Assembly: GCF_027923905.1 (NCBI RefSeq)
Contig: NZ_AP026966.1
Span: forward strand, 3,411,001 to 3,475,000
DNA from: Massilia varians
GTDB lineage: Bacteria; Pseudomonadota; Gammaproteobacteria; Burkholderiales; Burkholderiaceae_D
DNA: 64,000 nucleotides
Reading direction: 5' to 3'
In this document: in pieces, positions 33,801 to 45,091 of the stretch
Numbering within the stretch: the first letter of the stretch is position 1
How the letters are laid out: each line of letters starts with the position of its first letter
The notes under the pieces: model-generated
Databases searched by the model: none
What the model was told of the DNA's origin: nothing
Seen by the model: only the letters and a program-made list of their open reading frames with translations
Position numbers and translations under genes: made by a program

Positions 33801-35411
33801 TCATTCCCACTCGATGGTCGCCGGCGGCTTCCCCGAAATGTCATACACGACGCGATTCAATCCACGCACCTCGTTGATGATGCGATTCGACACCTTCCCC
33901 AGCAGCGCATGCGGCAGATGCGCCCATTGCGCCGTCATGAAGTCCAGCGTCTGCACCGCGCGCAGCGCCACCACGTACTCGTAGGTGCGCCCGTCGCCCA
34001 TCACCCCCACCGATTTCACGGGCAGGAACACGGCAAAGGCCTGGCTAGTTGCCTCGTACCAGTTGGTCGGCGCCTTGCCCGGATCGATGCCGCTGACCGT
34101 CGGCAGCTCGAACGGCGTGTTGCGCAGCTCTTCGATGAAGATCGCATCCGCTTCGCGCAGCAGGTCGGCGTATTCCTTCTTGACTTCGCCCAGGATGCGC
34201 ACGCCCAGGCCCGGACCCGGGAACGGGTGACGGTAGACCATGTCGTGCGGCAGGCCGAGCGCCACGCCGAGTTTACGCACTTCGTCCTTGAACAGCTCGC
34301 GCAGCGGCTCGAGCAGTTTCAGGTTCAAGGTCTCCGGCAGGCCGCCCACGTTGTGGTGGCTCTTGATGGTCTGGCCTTTTTTGCCTTTGCCGGCCGATTC
34401 GATCACGTCCGGATAGATGGTGCCTTGCGCCAGCCACTTGGCGTTGGTCAGCTTGCCTGCTTCCTGCTGGAACACCTCGACGAACTCGCGGCCGATGATC
34501 TTGCGCTTCTGCTCCGGGTCGGTGACGCCGGCCAGGTGGCCCATGAACTGGTCTTCGGCATCGATGCGCAGCACCTTCACGCCGAGGTTTTTCGAGAACA
34601 TGTCCATGACCATCTTGCCCTCGTCCTTGCGCAGCAGGCCGTGGTCGACGAACACGCAGGTCAGCTGGTCGCCGATGGCGCGGTGGATCAGGGCTGCGGC
34701 CACGCTCGAGTCGACGCCGCCCGACAGGCCCAGGATGACTTCATCGGTGCCGACCTGCTCGCGGATCTTCTGCACGGCTTCGCCGATGTAGTCGGGCATG
34801 TTCCAGTCCGACTTGCAGCCGCAGATCTCGTGCACGAAGCGGCCGATGATGGCTTCGCCCTGCGTGGTGTGGGTGACTTCCGGGTGGAACTGCAGCGCAT
34901 AGAAGCGGCGGTCCTCGTCGGCCATCGCGGCGATCGGGCAGCTGTCGGTGGAACCCATCAGCTTGAAGCCCGGCGGCATGTCGAGCACCTTGTCGCCGTG
35001 GCTCATCCAGACGCGCAGCATGCCGTGACCTTCATCGGTGACGAAGTCGTTGATGCCGTTCAGGAGGGCCGTATGGCCGCGGGCGCGCACCTCGGCGTAG
35101 CCGAACTCGCGCAGCTTGCCGTTCTCGACCTTGCCGCCGAGCTGGGCGGCCATGGTCTGCATGCCGTAGCAGATGCCCAGCACCGGCACCCCAGCCTCGA
35201 ATACGGCCTGCGGCGCGCGCGGCGAATCGCCTTCCAGGGTGGAGTTGTGGCTGCCCGACAGGATGATGCCGGAGGCGCCGTAGTTGCGCACGAATTCGTC
35301 GCTGACGTCATACGGGAAGACTTCGGAAAACACGCCGGCATCGCGCACGCGGCGCGCGATCAGCTGGGTAACCTGGGAACCGAAATCGAGGATGAGGATT
35401 TTCGAATGCAT
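33801..35411 (-). CDS. guaA: GMP synthase (glutamine-hydrolysing)
   Basis: 536 residues. It aminates XMP to GMP with glutamine and ATP in the cytoplasm. The class I amidotransferase domain (about 1-200) has nucleophile Cys81 in LGICYGMQ and the His/Glu pair in QFHPEVTHT. The ATP pyrophosphatase domain starts with the P-loop [13 protein letters not shown] (about residues 236-248); the C-terminal dimerisation domain has [14 protein letters not shown] and ends PATIEWE. It follows guaB on the same strand with a hairpin between. Its 3' end faces an integrase remnant, consistent with guaA being an island insertion site that restores the gene's end. Confidence 0.97.
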   Translation of the reverse strand: MHSKILILDFGSQVTQLIARRVRDAGVFSEVFPYDVSDEFVRNYGASGIILSGSHNSTLEGDSPRAPQAVFEAGVPVLGICYGMQTMAAQLGGKVENGKLREFGYAEVRARGHTALLNGINDFVTDEGHGMLRVWMSHGDKVLDMPPGFKLMGSTDSCPIAAMADEDRRFYALQFHPEVTHTTQGEAIIGRFVHEICGCKSDWNMPDYIGEAVQKIREQVGTDEVILGLSGGVDSSVAAALIHRAIGDQLTCVFVDHGLLRKDEGKMVMDMFSKNLGVKVLRIDAEDQFMGHLAGVTDPEQKRKIIGREFVEVFQQEAGKLTNAKWLAQGTIYPDVIESAGKGKKGQTIKSHHNVGGLPETLNLKLLEPLRELFKDEVRKLGVALGLPHDMVYRHPFPGPGLGVRILGEVKKEYADLLREADAIFIEELRNTPFELPTVSGIDPGKAPTNWYEATSQAFAVFLPVKSVGVMGDGRTYEYVVALRAVQTLDFMTAQWAHLPHALLGKVSNRIINEVRGLNRVVYDISGKPPATIEWE

Positions 35412-35446
35412 GTGGTGGGCAACGATAGATGGTGAATCGGGTAATG

Positions 35447-35472
35447 CGAAAACGCGGCCCTCGGGCCGCGCT
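35447..35472 (-). terminator. Hairpin between guaB and guaA (terminator or attenuator)
   Basis: On the minus strand CGCGGCC, loop CGAG, GGCCGCG followed by TTTT. It begins 12 bases after the guaB stop and lies 36 bases before the guaA start, so it could reduce read-through from guaB into guaA rather than fully separate them. Confidence 0.7.
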
Positions 35473-35483
35473 TCATGGATGGT

Positions 35484-37085
<1,602 letters not shown>

Positions 37086-37103
37086 TTACCCAAGGAAAAC
37101 TTT

Positions 37104-37613
37104 ATGCCGTCTCCGTCCTCTTTTTTCCGCCTGCTTGCCGCCACTGCCCTGCTGCTCGGCGGCAGCGTCGCGCACGCCCAGTATTCCTGGATCGACGCGA
37201 ACGGCGTGCGTCACTTTTCCGACCGCCCGCCCCCGCCGTCGACGCCCCCGCACAAGATCCTCAAGGCGCCGGGCCGGGCCGCGCCGCCCGTGCCGCCCGC
37301 CGCGCTCGATGCCGCACCTGCCGCGGATGCACCCGCCCCTGCCAAGGGTCCCAAGACCCTGGCGCAGCGCGAGGAGGACTATCTTGCGCGCGCCAGGCTG
37401 CGCGAGGAACAGGAAAAGAAGGAAGCCGCCGAGTCCCAACGGCGCCGTGACCTGGCCGAGCATTGCCGGGATGCGCGCCAGATGCGCGCGCAGGTGGAAT
37501 CGGGTGTGCGCATCGCGAAGTTCGATGCGAAAGGCGAACGCAGCTTTCTGACGGACGAAGAGCGCAGCGCCCAGCTGGCCCGCGTCAACAAGGCACTGGC
37601 GCAGTGCCGATGA
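37104..37613 (+). CDS. Exported DUF4124-domain protein
   Basis: 169 residues. The start at 37104 follows AAGGAAAAC. A signal peptide is clear: FFRLLAATALLLGGSVAHAQ, with cleavage after AHA at about residue 22. The DUF4124 core follows at once: YSWIDANGVRHFSDRPPPP, a short beta-rich segment common in Burkholderiales. A proline/alanine linker and a long charged coiled-coil (LAQREEDYLARARLREEQEK) complete it. Probable periplasmic protein. It is divergent from guaB, as in related genomes, and converges with the GGDEF gene 4 bases away. Molecular function is unknown. Confidence 0.85.
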   Translation: MPSPSSFFRLLAATALLLGGSVAHAQYSWIDANGVRHFSDRPPPPSTPPHKILKAPGRAAPPVPPAALDAAPAADAPAPAKGPKTLAQREEDYLARARLREEQEKKEAAESQRRRDLAEHCRDARQMRAQVESGVRIAKFDAKGERSFLTDEERSAQLARVNKALAQCR

Positions 37614-37617
37614 TCCT

Positions 37618-38826
37618 CTAGCGGCGCAGCCGGATCACCTGGGCGCCGCCGGACGGGCGCACGGGTTCGGGATGAAGCCTGGGCGCCACCTCCACCCGGT
37701 TGCGCCCACCGGCCTTGGCCGCATACAGGGCCGTATCCGCACGGCGCATCAGCGCGGCGAAGTCCTCTCCCTTTTCCAGCATCGCCAGGCCGATGCTGAC
37801 CGTATAGGCCGCCCCCGGCGCCGACGGCAGGCCTGTTGCGGGCCGGTCGAGGGCGGCGCGCAGGCGCTCGGCGACCGCGCGGGTAGTGTCGAACGAGGCG
37901 TCCGGCAGCAGCACCCCGAACTCCTCGCCGCCGAGCCGGGCGAAGTAGTCGACCTTGCGGATTTCCTCGCGGGTGCGCGCCACCAGGTCGCGCAGGACCT
38001 CGTCGCCGACGCCATGGCCATAGGTATCGTTGATGCGCTTGAAATGGTCGGCATCCATCAGCAGCAGGCCCAGCCCGCTGCCGTGGCGGCGCGCCCGCGC
38101 CAGCTCGCGCTCGGCCATGTCGAAGAAGGCGCGGCGCGAGGGTGCGCCGGTCAGGTGGTCATGCTCGGCCGCGTAGGCGGTCTCGGTCAGCACGCGCGCA
38201 TTGGCCAGCATCACCGCGCCCAGGCTCAAGGCCGGCATGGCCAGGGTGCCGATCGCAAAGAAGGTGAGGTTGGCGAGGTCGGGTTGCAGAAGCGAGGCCG
38301 GCTGGTAGGCAACGAAGGCGTAGAAGCCGCCGCGGCACAAATGTCCCACGCCCAGCAGCCAGGCGGCGGTCCGGCTGAAGGCATTCGGGTAGCGCAGGCG
38401 GCCCTCGGCGACCCGCGGCAGGCTGGCATAAATGCCGAAGCAGACAGCCACGTGAAAGGCCGACATCGCCACCACCCGCAGCGGCAGCGAAGGATGGAAG
38501 TAATGAAAGACCACCACGGCGGCGAAGGCGGCGCTGCCGCCACCTAGAAGCAGGCGCCAGGGAACCGGCAGGCCGAGGTAGCGCCGGTAGCCGGCCAGCA
38601 TCAGGCTGGCGGTCAGGAGCAGCAGCGCGTTGGCAAGCTCGATGGTGAAGAGATCGGGCAGCACGTCGCGCGCCGCGAACAGCAGCAGCGCGATCACCGC
38701 CACGCCATTGGCCTGCGCCCATTCGCGAATACCGGCCACCCTGCTGTCGGCAAGCGAGGTCAGGACGAGCAGCATCACCGCGGACATCGCGGTAGTGACC
38801 AACAACAGGCTTATGGTAATCAGCAT
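37618..38826 (-). CDS. Diguanylate cyclase with N-terminal membrane domain
   Basis: 402 residues. Six to seven hydrophobic segments between residues 5 and 215 form a membrane sensor of unknown ligand. The C-terminal GGDEF domain (about 225-385) starts HDHLTGAPSRRAFF and has the active-site motif RLGGEEFGVLLP, so it should be catalytically active. The inhibitory I-site RKVD stands five residues before the motif, so product inhibition by c-di-GMP is expected. The frame converges with the DUF4124 gene. Input signal and output pathway are not evident. Confidence 0.9.
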   Translation of the reverse strand: MLITISLLLVTTAMSAVMLLVLTSLADSRVAGIREWAQANGVAVIALLLFAARDVLPDLFTIELANALLLLTASLMLAGYRRYLGLPVPWRLLLGGGSAAFAAVVVFHYFHPSLPLRVVAMSAFHVAVCFGIYASLPRVAEGRLRYPNAFSRTAAWLLGVGHLCRGGFYAFVAYQPASLLQPDLANLTFFAIGTLAMPALSLGAVMLANARVLTETAYAAEHDHLTGAPSRRAFFDMAERELARARRHGSGLGLLLMDADHFKRINDTYGHGVGDEVLRDLVARTREEIRKVDYFARLGGEEFGVLLPDASFDTTRAVAERLRAALDRPATGLPSAPGAAYTVSIGLAMLEKGEDFAALMRRADTALYAAKAGGRNRVEVAPRLHPEPVRPSGGAQVIRLRR

Positions 38827-38952
38827 GAACGGAAAGAGCGGCGGCGGATGGCTTCGAAGCGGGCTCTATCATACCGCGAAGCAGGCCCTAGAATTTGCCC
38901 GGTCGGAATTTTACAACTGAGCAAATATGCAATCCGACGTCGGCGCCCTGCC

Positions 38953-39261
38953 TCAGGCGGCCGGCGGCGCGGCAGTGCCCGTCTTCTTGGCCGCGCGCTT
39001 GCGCCGCGAATCCTTGGGGTCGGCCACCAGCGGCCGGTAGATCTCGATGCGGTCGCGCTCACGCAGCACGGTGTCGAGCGTCTTCTTCTTCGCGTAGATG
39101 CCCACCGGCTGGGTGGCCAGGTTGATGTCCGGATACGCTTCGAGCACACCGCTCATCTCGATGGCCTGGCCGATCGTGGTGCCGGGGGCGACCGTCATGG
39201 GGCGCAGGAATTCCCCGTGCGCGCTCGCGTAGCAGACGCTGACCTGCACGCCCTCACCCAT
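38953..39261 (-). CDS. rnfH: RnfH family ubiquitin-like protein
   Basis: 102 residues of the UPF0125/RnfH family, a beta-grasp fold: VQVSVCYASAHGEFLRPMTV, the helix TTIGQAIEMSGVLEAYPDIN and the strand RDRIEIYRPLVADPKDSRRK are diagnostic. Its 5' end overlaps the 3' end of ratA by 8 bases, the arrangement found throughout proteobacteria. The role is not settled; it is usually encoded with ratA beside smpB. Confidence 0.93.
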   Translation of the reverse strand: MGEGVQVSVCYASAHGEFLRPMTVAPGTTIGQAIEMSGVLEAYPDINLATQPVGIYAKKKTLDTVLRERDRIEIYRPLVADPKDSRRKRAAKKTGTAAPPAA

Positions 39262-39685
39262 AGACGGCCTCGGCGCGCTTGCTGAAGGAATCGACCATGG
39301 TGTTGGCGATCATGCCGAACACCGGGCCGATGATCTGTTCCAGGATGATGCTCGAGAACTCGTAATGCATGTCGAGTTCGACCTTGCAGGCGTCTTCGCG
39401 CAGCGGCTTGAAGGTCCAGGTGCCTTCCAGCATCTTGAAAGGACCGTCGACCAGGTGCATCTTCATCTGGGTCGGGCGGTTGTTATGGTTCGAGGTGGTG
39501 AAGCTTTGCTTTACGCCGTGAAAATTAATTTGCAGGCTGGCCACCAGCTTGTCGTCGCTTCGTTCGAGCACTTTCACGCCGCCGCACCAGGGAAGGAATT
39601 TCGGATAATCTTCGACCTTGGCGACCAGGTCGAACATTTGCTCTGTGCTATAGCCGAGAAAAACTGATTTGTGTACTACTGCCAT
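39254..39685 (-). CDS. ratA: RatA-like START-domain protein (coenzyme Q-binding type)
   Basis: 143 residues with a single START/SRPBCC fold: YSTEQMFDLVAKVEDYPKFL near the start, LPWCGGVKVLE and MKMHLVDGPFKMLEGTWTFK are signature segments, and the C-terminal helix IIGPVFGMIANTMVDSFSKR closes the pocket. E. coli RatA is reported to inhibit 70S ribosome association, while mitochondrial Coq10 relatives bind ubiquinone; which role applies is not known here. It is divergent from smpB, as usual. Confidence 0.93.
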   Translation of the reverse strand: MAVVHKSVFLGYSTEQMFDLVAKVEDYPKFLPWCGGVKVLERSDDKLVASLQINFHGVKQSFTTSNHNNRPTQMKMHLVDGPFKMLEGTWTFKPLREDACKVELDMHYEFSSIILEQIIGPVFGMIANTMVDSFSKRAEAVYG

Positions 39686-39793
39686 TGGTCAACCGTTTGT
39701 TATGATGTTGGACGAGTTGCATTTTGCGCCACGCAGTGTGTACTGCCTGCGCCACAGCAGTAGTTTAACCGAGACGCGGATTTTCGCTATTTC

Positions 39794-40243
39794 ATGAGTA
39801 TTGTTGACAATAAAAAAGCTTTTTTCGACTACTTCATCGAGGACCGGTATGAAGCCGGCATCGTACTGGAGGGGTGGGAGGTCAAGGCCATCCGCGCAGG
39901 CAAGGTACAGATCAAGGAAGCCTATGTCGTCGTGCGTAACGGCGAGCTGTTCCTGTTCGGCGCCCACATCAGCGCGCTGACCACGGCCTCCGCCTTCAGC
40001 CACCCCGAGGCCTTGCGCACCCGCAAGCTGCTGCTGCACCGCGCCGAGCTGGACAAGCTGGTCGGCAAGGTCGAGCGTGCCGGCTATACGCTGGTGCCGC
40101 TCAACCTGCACTTCAAGGGCGGCCGCGTGAAGTGCGAGATCGGCCTGGCCAAGGGCAAGAAACAGCACGACAAGCGCGCCACCGAGAAAGACCGCGACGC
40201 CAAGCGCGAGGTTGCCGCGGCGATGAAAACACACCGCCGCTGA
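39794..40243 (+). CDS. smpB: SsrA-binding protein SmpB
   Basis: 149 residues, normal length. SmpB binds tmRNA and delivers it to stalled ribosomes for trans-translation. The OB-fold core has [40 protein letters not shown] and [20 protein letters not shown]; the basic tail [18 protein letters not shown] is the helix that enters the decoding centre. It is divergent from ratA. No tmRNA gene is seen in the window. Confidence 0.97.
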   Translation: MSIVDNKKAFFDYFIEDRYEAGIVLEGWEVKAIRAGKVQIKEAYVVVRNGELFLFGAHISALTTASAFSHPEALRTRKLLLHRAELDKLVGKVERAGYTLVPLNLHFKGGRVKCEIGLAKGKKQHDKRATEKDRDAKREVAAAMKTHRR

Positions 40244-40268
40244 CCGGGGCAGCCGCGCCGCCCTGTTC

Positions 40269-41450
40269 TCAGGCGGCCGGCGCCACGAAGCGCCGGCTGA
40301 GGCGCCACATCAGGAAGCTCAGCACGACACCGACGGCCGCGCCGCTGGCCAGCTTCAGGGCGCTGCCGAACAGCAGCGGCGCCACCAGGCCGGACACCAG
40401 CGCGAACGACATCATCTGGATGAAGCCGACCATCGAGGCCGCCAGGCCGCGGTTGCGTGGGAACAGACTCATCGCGGTCAACTGGATGCCCGGCATGGCC
40501 ACGGCCAGGCCGAAAGTGAACACGGCAAGCGGCAGCACCGCCCAGGGCACGCTGGCCGGGAACAGCGCGTTGTAGCCGACGTTCAGCACCGAGGCCAGCG
40601 CCATCACGGCGTAGCCGATCCACAGCAGGCGCCCCGTGGGCGCCTTGTGGGCGCGCCTGCCGCCCCAGGCCGACCCCGCCACCATGCCGCCGATCAGGGG
40701 GATGAACATCCAGCCGAAGGCGGTCTCCGGCAGACCCAGGATCTCCATCACGAAGTTGGCCGCCGAACCGATGTACAGCGACAGGCCGCCGAACACCAGG
40801 CCGAGCGCCAGCGACAGCATGACGAACTGCGGGTTGCGCAGCACCATCAGGTAGTTGCCGGCGATCGTCGCCGGATGGAAGGCCTGGCGTTTCCCGGCCG
40901 GCAGGCTCTCCGGCAGCATGCGCAGCACCAGCACGATCATCGCGGCGCCGAACAGGGCCAGGAAGATGAAGCTCGAGCGCCAGCCGAAGCTCACGTGCAG
41001 CCAGCCGCCCAGCACCGGCGCGATGGCCGGCGCCAGGCCGAATACCATCATGATGTGCGACATCATCTTCTGCGCCTGCGCGCCTTCGAAGCGGTCCTGC
41101 ACGATGGCCTGGCCGATCACCGAACCGGCGCCGGCCGACAGGCCCTGCAGCGCGCGGAAGGCCAGCAGCCAGCCGAAGGTCGGGGCAAAAGCCGCGCCGA
41201 CCGAGGCCAGCGTGTACACCGCCAGCGCGCCCAGGATCACCGGGCGGCGCCCGAAGGAATCCGACAGCGTACCGTAGAACAGCATCATCAGCGCGAAGGT
41301 GAACAGGAACACGCTCAGGGTCTGCTGCACCGCCACCGGCCCGACGCCGAAGTCGACGCCGATCGCCGGCATCGAAGGCAGGTAGGTATCGATCGCGAGG
41401 GCCCCGGTCATGCCGAGGCAGGCGAGGATGGTGGTGAGGAGTCGTTGCAT
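40269..41450 (-). CDS. Bcr/CflA family multidrug efflux MFS transporter
   Basis: 393 residues with twelve predicted helices. The N-terminus ALAIDTYLPSMPAIGVDFGV, with its DTYLP motif, and the GTLSDSFGRRPVILGALAVY loop are characteristic of the Bcr/CflA drug:proton antiporters, as is FRALQGLSAGAGSVIGQAIV. Such carriers export compounds like bicyclomycin, chloramphenicol or sulfonamides; the native substrate is unknown. It converges with smpB and stands alone; no regulator gene is adjacent. Confidence 0.9.
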   Translation of the reverse strand: MQRLLTTILACLGMTGALAIDTYLPSMPAIGVDFGVGPVAVQQTLSVFLFTFALMMLFYGTLSDSFGRRPVILGALAVYTLASVGAAFAPTFGWLLAFRALQGLSAGAGSVIGQAIVQDRFEGAQAQKMMSHIMMVFGLAPAIAPVLGGWLHVSFGWRSSFIFLALFGAAMIVLVLRMLPESLPAGKRQAFHPATIAGNYLMVLRNPQFVMLSLALGLVFGGLSLYIGSAANFVMEILGLPETAFGWMFIPLIGGMVAGSAWGGRRAHKAPTGRLLWIGYAVMALASVLNVGYNALFPASVPWAVLPLAVFTFGLAVAMPGIQLTAMSLFPRNRGLAASMVGFIQMMSFALVSGLVAPLLFGSALKLASGAAVGVVLSFLMWRLSRRFVAPAA

Positions 41451-41577
41451 GGCAGTGCCTTGTGGTTCGGGACCGGCACTGCAGGGGCAAGCGTCCGGGG
41501 GGACGCAATTGTACTGGGTTTCTAAAAAACAAATCGGCGCCCCGCCAAAATGGCCGAGGCGCCGGCGCCAGCACCGA

Positions 41578-41664
41578 GGGGGTCAGGTCTGACATCGAGA
41601 CACGGACTCGTGTGTAGCACGATGGTAGCGCTCAGCCCGTGTCCGAATGTCAGACCTGACCCCC
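41578..41664. repeat. Palindromic repeat with 18-base perfect arms
   Basis: GGGGGTCAGGTCTGACAT at 41578-41595 is the perfect reverse complement of 41647-41664, and the pairing continues imperfectly inward through GACACGG and CCGTGTC. The 87-base element can form a long hairpin. It lies just past the lepB stop, before the efflux gene. Sequences of the form TCAGACCTGACCCC occur as dispersed repeats in several proteobacteria; membership is inferred. It may also act as a terminator structure for lepB, though no T run follows. Confidence 0.8.
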
Positions 41665-41671
41665 GGCTTGG

Positions 41672-42340
41672 TCAGCGCAGCGACTGGCCGAAGCGTTCGG
41701 TGCGCGGCATCCAGTTGCCCTGGTAGTCGGCCGAGACCAGGATGCGCTCGGCGCGTCCGATCAGGAGGTGGCGCGGCACGAAGCCGATGTAGCGCGAGTC
41801 GGCGCTGTTGTCGCGGTTGTCTCCCAGCACCAGGTAGGCGTCCGGCGGCACCGTCGCCGGGCCGAAATCGCGCAGCACCTCGCGCTGCGGCAGCACCTGG
41901 ATGCGGTGGCGGCGGCCGTCGACCATTTCGTTCATGCGCAGCGCCTCCATGAGGCGGCCCTCCTCGGTCGCTTCCTGCACCACTTCCTCGAGCGAGTACT
42001 GCGATTCGACGCCGTTGATGGTCAGGCGCTCGTCGCGCATCTCGACGCGGTCGCCCGGCAGGGCCAGGATGCGCTTGATCAGGCGGGTGCCGTCGGTCGG
42101 CGAGGAGAAGGTGACGACGTCGCCGCGGCGCGGCTCGCCGGTGCGCGCAAGCACCAGGTCGGTGAGCGGGAGCTTGACGTTGTACGCCAGGCGGTTGACC
42201 AGCACCACGTCTCCTTCCAGCAGGTTGGGCCGCATGGAACCGGAGGGAATCGGGTTCCAGTCGGCCACCGCGGTGCGGAAGACGCCGAACAACAGCATGA
42301 ACATCAGGAAACCCTTGTTGGCGCGCACGAAGGCTTTCAT
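41672..42340 (-). CDS. lepB: Signal peptidase I
   Basis: 222 residues from the ATG at 42340, which has GGAG upstream; a GTG at 42355 is an alternative. It removes signal peptides at the outer face of the inner membrane. One N-terminal helix (about residues 10-27) precedes the catalytic serine in IPSGSMRPNLLEGD (box B) and the catalytic lysine in RLIKRILALPGD (box D). Box E, GDNRDNSADSRYIGFV, is present. It is shorter than the main LepB of many Burkholderiales and is not next to lepA or rnc, so it is probably a second or specialised peptidase. Confidence 0.93.
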   Translation of the reverse strand: MKAFVRANKGFLMFMLLFGVFRTAVADWNPIPSGSMRPNLLEGDVVLVNRLAYNVKLPLTDLVLARTGEPRRGDVVTFSSPTDGTRLIKRILALPGDRVEMRDERLTINGVESQYSLEEVVQEATEEGRLMEALRMNEMVDGRRHRIQVLPQREVLRDFGPATVPPDAYLVLGDNRDNSADSRYIGFVPRHLLIGRAERILVSADYQGNWMPRTERFGQSLR

Positions 42341-42492
42341 CTCGCAATGCTCCACTTGTTATGATTGATGATGAGAAGCTTTATACGCGCCCAGCCTTTA
42401 AGCATGCTTAAATGTCAAGCGCGCGCCTGCGTGTAACAACATTGTCATATTCGCCAACTACACTGCCTGCGCCGAGACTACGACGCAGACCC

Positions 42493-44649
42493 ATGGATAT
42501 GAAACACAAGGCCCTGGAAGCCGACGCCAGGAGCATTCCCGAAGGCGGCGCCTTCCTGAACCGTGAGCTGTCGCTGCTCGAGTTCAACCGGCGGGTCCTG
42601 GCCCAGGCCGAGGATCCCGCCGTTCCGCTGCTCGAGCGGCTGCGCTTTCTCACCATCGTGTCGGGCAACCTCGACGAATTCTTCGAGGTGCGCGTGGCCA
42701 GCCTGCTGGCCCAGCACCAGATGGAGGCCGGCCATAGCGGCATCCCGCTCGCCCTGGCCAGCACCCTGGAACGCGCCAGCCTCGAATGCCGGTCGCTGAT
42801 CGAGCGCCAGTACAAGCTGTTCAACGACGAGATCCTGCCGCGCCTGGCAGAGAACGGCATCCACATGCTGCGCCGCGGCGAGCGCAACGCCGCCCAGCGC
42901 GCCTGGGTCAAGAACTACTTCGACCGCGAGGTGCGCCCGCTGCTGACCCCGATCGGGCTCGATCCGGCCCACCCCTTCCCGCGGGTGGTCAACAAGAGCC
43001 TGAACTTCATCGTCGAACTGGCCGGCAAGGACGCCTTCGGGCGCGGCACCGGCATCGCCATCATGAAGGCGCCGCGGGTGCTGCCGCGCGTGATCCGCCT
43101 GCCCGGCGAGCTGTCCGACCAGAAGGGTGAATCCTACTGCCTGCTGTCCTCGGTGATCCAGGCCCACCTGGCCGATCTGTTCACCGGCCGCGAGGTGCTC
43201 TCGTATTCGCAGTTCCGCGTCACTCGCAACAGCGACCTGTGGGTCGACGAGGACGAAGTCAAGAACCTGCGCCAGGCCCTGCAGAGCGAACTGCACAGCC
43301 GCAACTACGGCTTCGCGGTGCGCCTCGAAGTGGGCCGCGCCTGTCCGCCGCACCTGTCCGGTTTCCTGCTCGAGCAGTTCGGGATCGATCGGGCGCGCCT
43401 GTTCGCGGTGGACGGCCCGGTGAACCTCGGGCGCATGCTGGAAATCGCCAACACCAGTGAGCGCTCAGACCTGAAGTACCCGCCGTTCACGCCGGGCTTC
43501 CCGGCGCGCCTGGTAGGGCCGGACATCTTCGCCGTGCTGCGCAAGGGGGACGTGCTGCTGCACCATCCATTCGAATCCTTCCAGCCGGTGATCGACTTCA
43601 TCCAGTCGGCAGCAAACGACCCCTGCGTGGCGGCGATCAAGCAGACCATCTACCGCGCCGGCATGAACTCCGACCTGATGGAAGCGCTCATCGCCGCCGC
43701 CCGGCGCGGCAAGGAAGTTACCGTCATCGTCGAGCTGATGGCGCGCTTTGACGAGGAAGCCAACATCAACTGGGCCGAGCGTCTCGAGCAGGCCGGCGCC
43801 CAGGTGGTCTACGGCGTGGTCGGCCTGAAGACCCACGCGAAACTGGCGCTGGTGCTACGCCGCGAGGAGAACGGCCTGCGCCGCTACGCCCACCTGGGCA
43901 CCGGCAACTACAACTCGACCACCGCCAAGTTCTACACCGACTTCGGCCTGCTCACCTGCGACGACGAGATCACCGCCGACGTCAACGAGGTCTTCATCCA
44001 TCTCACCAGCCTGACGCGCCCGAAGCAGCTCACCAGCCTGTGGCTGGCGCCGTTCTCGCTGCAGAAGGAGATCGTGCGCGCCATCCGCGACGAGGCGGCG
44101 ATCGCGCGCAACGGCAAGCCGGCGCGCATCATCGCCAAGATGAATTCGCTCACCGACGAGTCGGTCATCCGGGCGCTGTATGAGGCCTCGCAGGCCGGCG
44201 TGCGCATCGACCTGATCGTGCGCGGCGCCTGCGCGCTGCGGCCCGGCGTGAAGGGCCTGAGCGAGACGATCCGGGTGCGCTCGATCGTCGGGCGCTTCCT
44301 GGAACATACGCGCATCTTCTACTTCCGCAACAACCTCAAGCACGACATCTACCTGTCGAGCGCGGACTGGATGAACCGCAACCTGTTCCGGCGCGTGGAA
44401 GTCGCCTTCCCGATCCGTTCGCCCGCGCTCAAGCGCCGCGTGCTGCGCGAAGGCCTGCATCCCTACCTGAAGGACAACGTCAACGCCTGGGAACTGGGCA
44501 GCGACGGGCGCTATCGCCGCAAGAAAGTCCGTGGAGGCCAGAAGCTGCTCAGCGCCCAGCAGGACCTGATGGAGACGCTCGGCGCGGGCCTGCATACCAA
44601 CAAGGAGAACGAGCATGGACCTGATCCTGTGGCGGCACGCCGAGGCTGA
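42493..44649 (+). CDS. ppk1: Polyphosphate kinase 1
   Basis: 718 residues from the ATG at 42493; an alternative ATG lies at 42499. PPK1 polymerises the gamma-phosphate of ATP into polyphosphate. The N domain has FLNRELSLLEFNRRVLAQAE and the head SGNLDEFFEVRVASL. The two catalytic histidines are in GLKTHAKLALVLRRE (autophosphorylated site region) and YAHLGTGNYN. C-terminal SADWMNRNLFRRVEVAFPI is conserved. The 3' end overlaps the sixA start by 35 bases, and ppx converges on the far side, giving a synthesis-and-breakdown cluster. Confidence 0.97.
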   Translation: MDMKHKALEADARSIPEGGAFLNRELSLLEFNRRVLAQAEDPAVPLLERLRFLTIVSGNLDEFFEVRVASLLAQHQMEAGHSGIPLALASTLERASLECRSLIERQYKLFNDEILPRLAENGIHMLRRGERNAAQRAWVKNYFDREVRPLLTPIGLDPAHPFPRVVNKSLNFIVELAGKDAFGRGTGIAIMKAPRVLPRVIRLPGELSDQKGESYCLLSSVIQAHLADLFTGREVLSYSQFRVTRNSDLWVDEDEVKNLRQALQSELHSRNYGFAVRLEVGRACPPHLSGFLLEQFGIDRARLFAVDGPVNLGRMLEIANTSERSDLKYPPFTPGFPARLVGPDIFAVLRKGDVLLHHPFESFQPVIDFIQSAANDPCVAAIKQTIYRAGMNSDLMEALIAAARRGKEVTVIVELMARFDEEANINWAERLEQAGAQVVYGVVGLKTHAKLALVLRREENGLRRYAHLGTGNYNSTTAKFYTDFGLLTCDDEITADVNEVFIHLTSLTRPKQLTSLWLAPFSLQKEIVRAIRDEAAIARNGKPARIIAKMNSLTDESVIRALYEASQAGVRIDLIVRGACALRPGVKGLSETIRVRSIVGRFLEHTRIFYFRNNLKHDIYLSSADWMNRNLFRRVEVAFPIRSPALKRRVLREGLHPYLKDNVNAWELGSDGRYRRKKVRGGQKLLSAQQDLMETLGAGLHTNKENEHGPDPVAARRG

Positions 44650-45091
44650 AGCGCACGCGGCCGAGGGCGATCACGAAGGCGATTTGCGGCGCGCGCTGAC
44701 GCCGAAGGGCAGGCGCCACGCCGCGCGCGTCGGAGCTTGGCTTCAGCGCCAGCTGCCGGACGATGTGCGGGTGCTGAGCAGCCCGGCCCGGCGCTGCGTG
44801 CAGACGGTGGAGGCGCTGGGGCGCAACTACAAGCTGGTCGACAGCCTGGCGCCGGATGCGAGTGCGGAAGCGATCATCGAGGCGGCCGGCTGGCCGGGCC
44901 AGCGCCAACCGGTGCTGGTCGTCGGCCACCAGCCGCTGCTCGGCCAGGTGGCCTCGATGGTGCTTTGCGGCGGCAAGCAGGACTGGCGCATCCGCAAGGC
45001 GGGGGTGTTCTGGATCACGCACAAGAACAGCGACGGGCTGCCCTACGTGAAACTGGTGGTGGGGCCGGACTTCATCGGACAGCTGCGCTGA
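44615..45091 (+). CDS. sixA: Phosphohistidine phosphatase SixA
   Basis: 158 residues of the histidine phosphatase superfamily. The catalytic RHG-type motif is LILWRHAEAE at the very N-terminus with the nucleophile histidine at position 8; the second histidine is in VLVVGHQPLLGQV. E. coli SixA removes phosphate from histidine in phosphotransfer proteins. It overlaps ppk1 by 35 bases in another frame, so it is translated from the ppk1 message, and its last 20 bases are antisense to the ppx 3' end. Its presence in the polyphosphate cluster is common in betaproteobacteria. Confidence 0.92.
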   Translation: MDLILWRHAEAEAHAAEGDHEGDLRRALTPKGRRHAARVGAWLQRQLPDDVRVLSSPARRCVQTVEALGRNYKLVDSLAPDASAEAIIEAAGWPGQRQPVLVVGHQPLLGQVASMVLCGGKQDWRIRKAGVFWITHKNSDGLPYVKLVVGPDFIGQLR

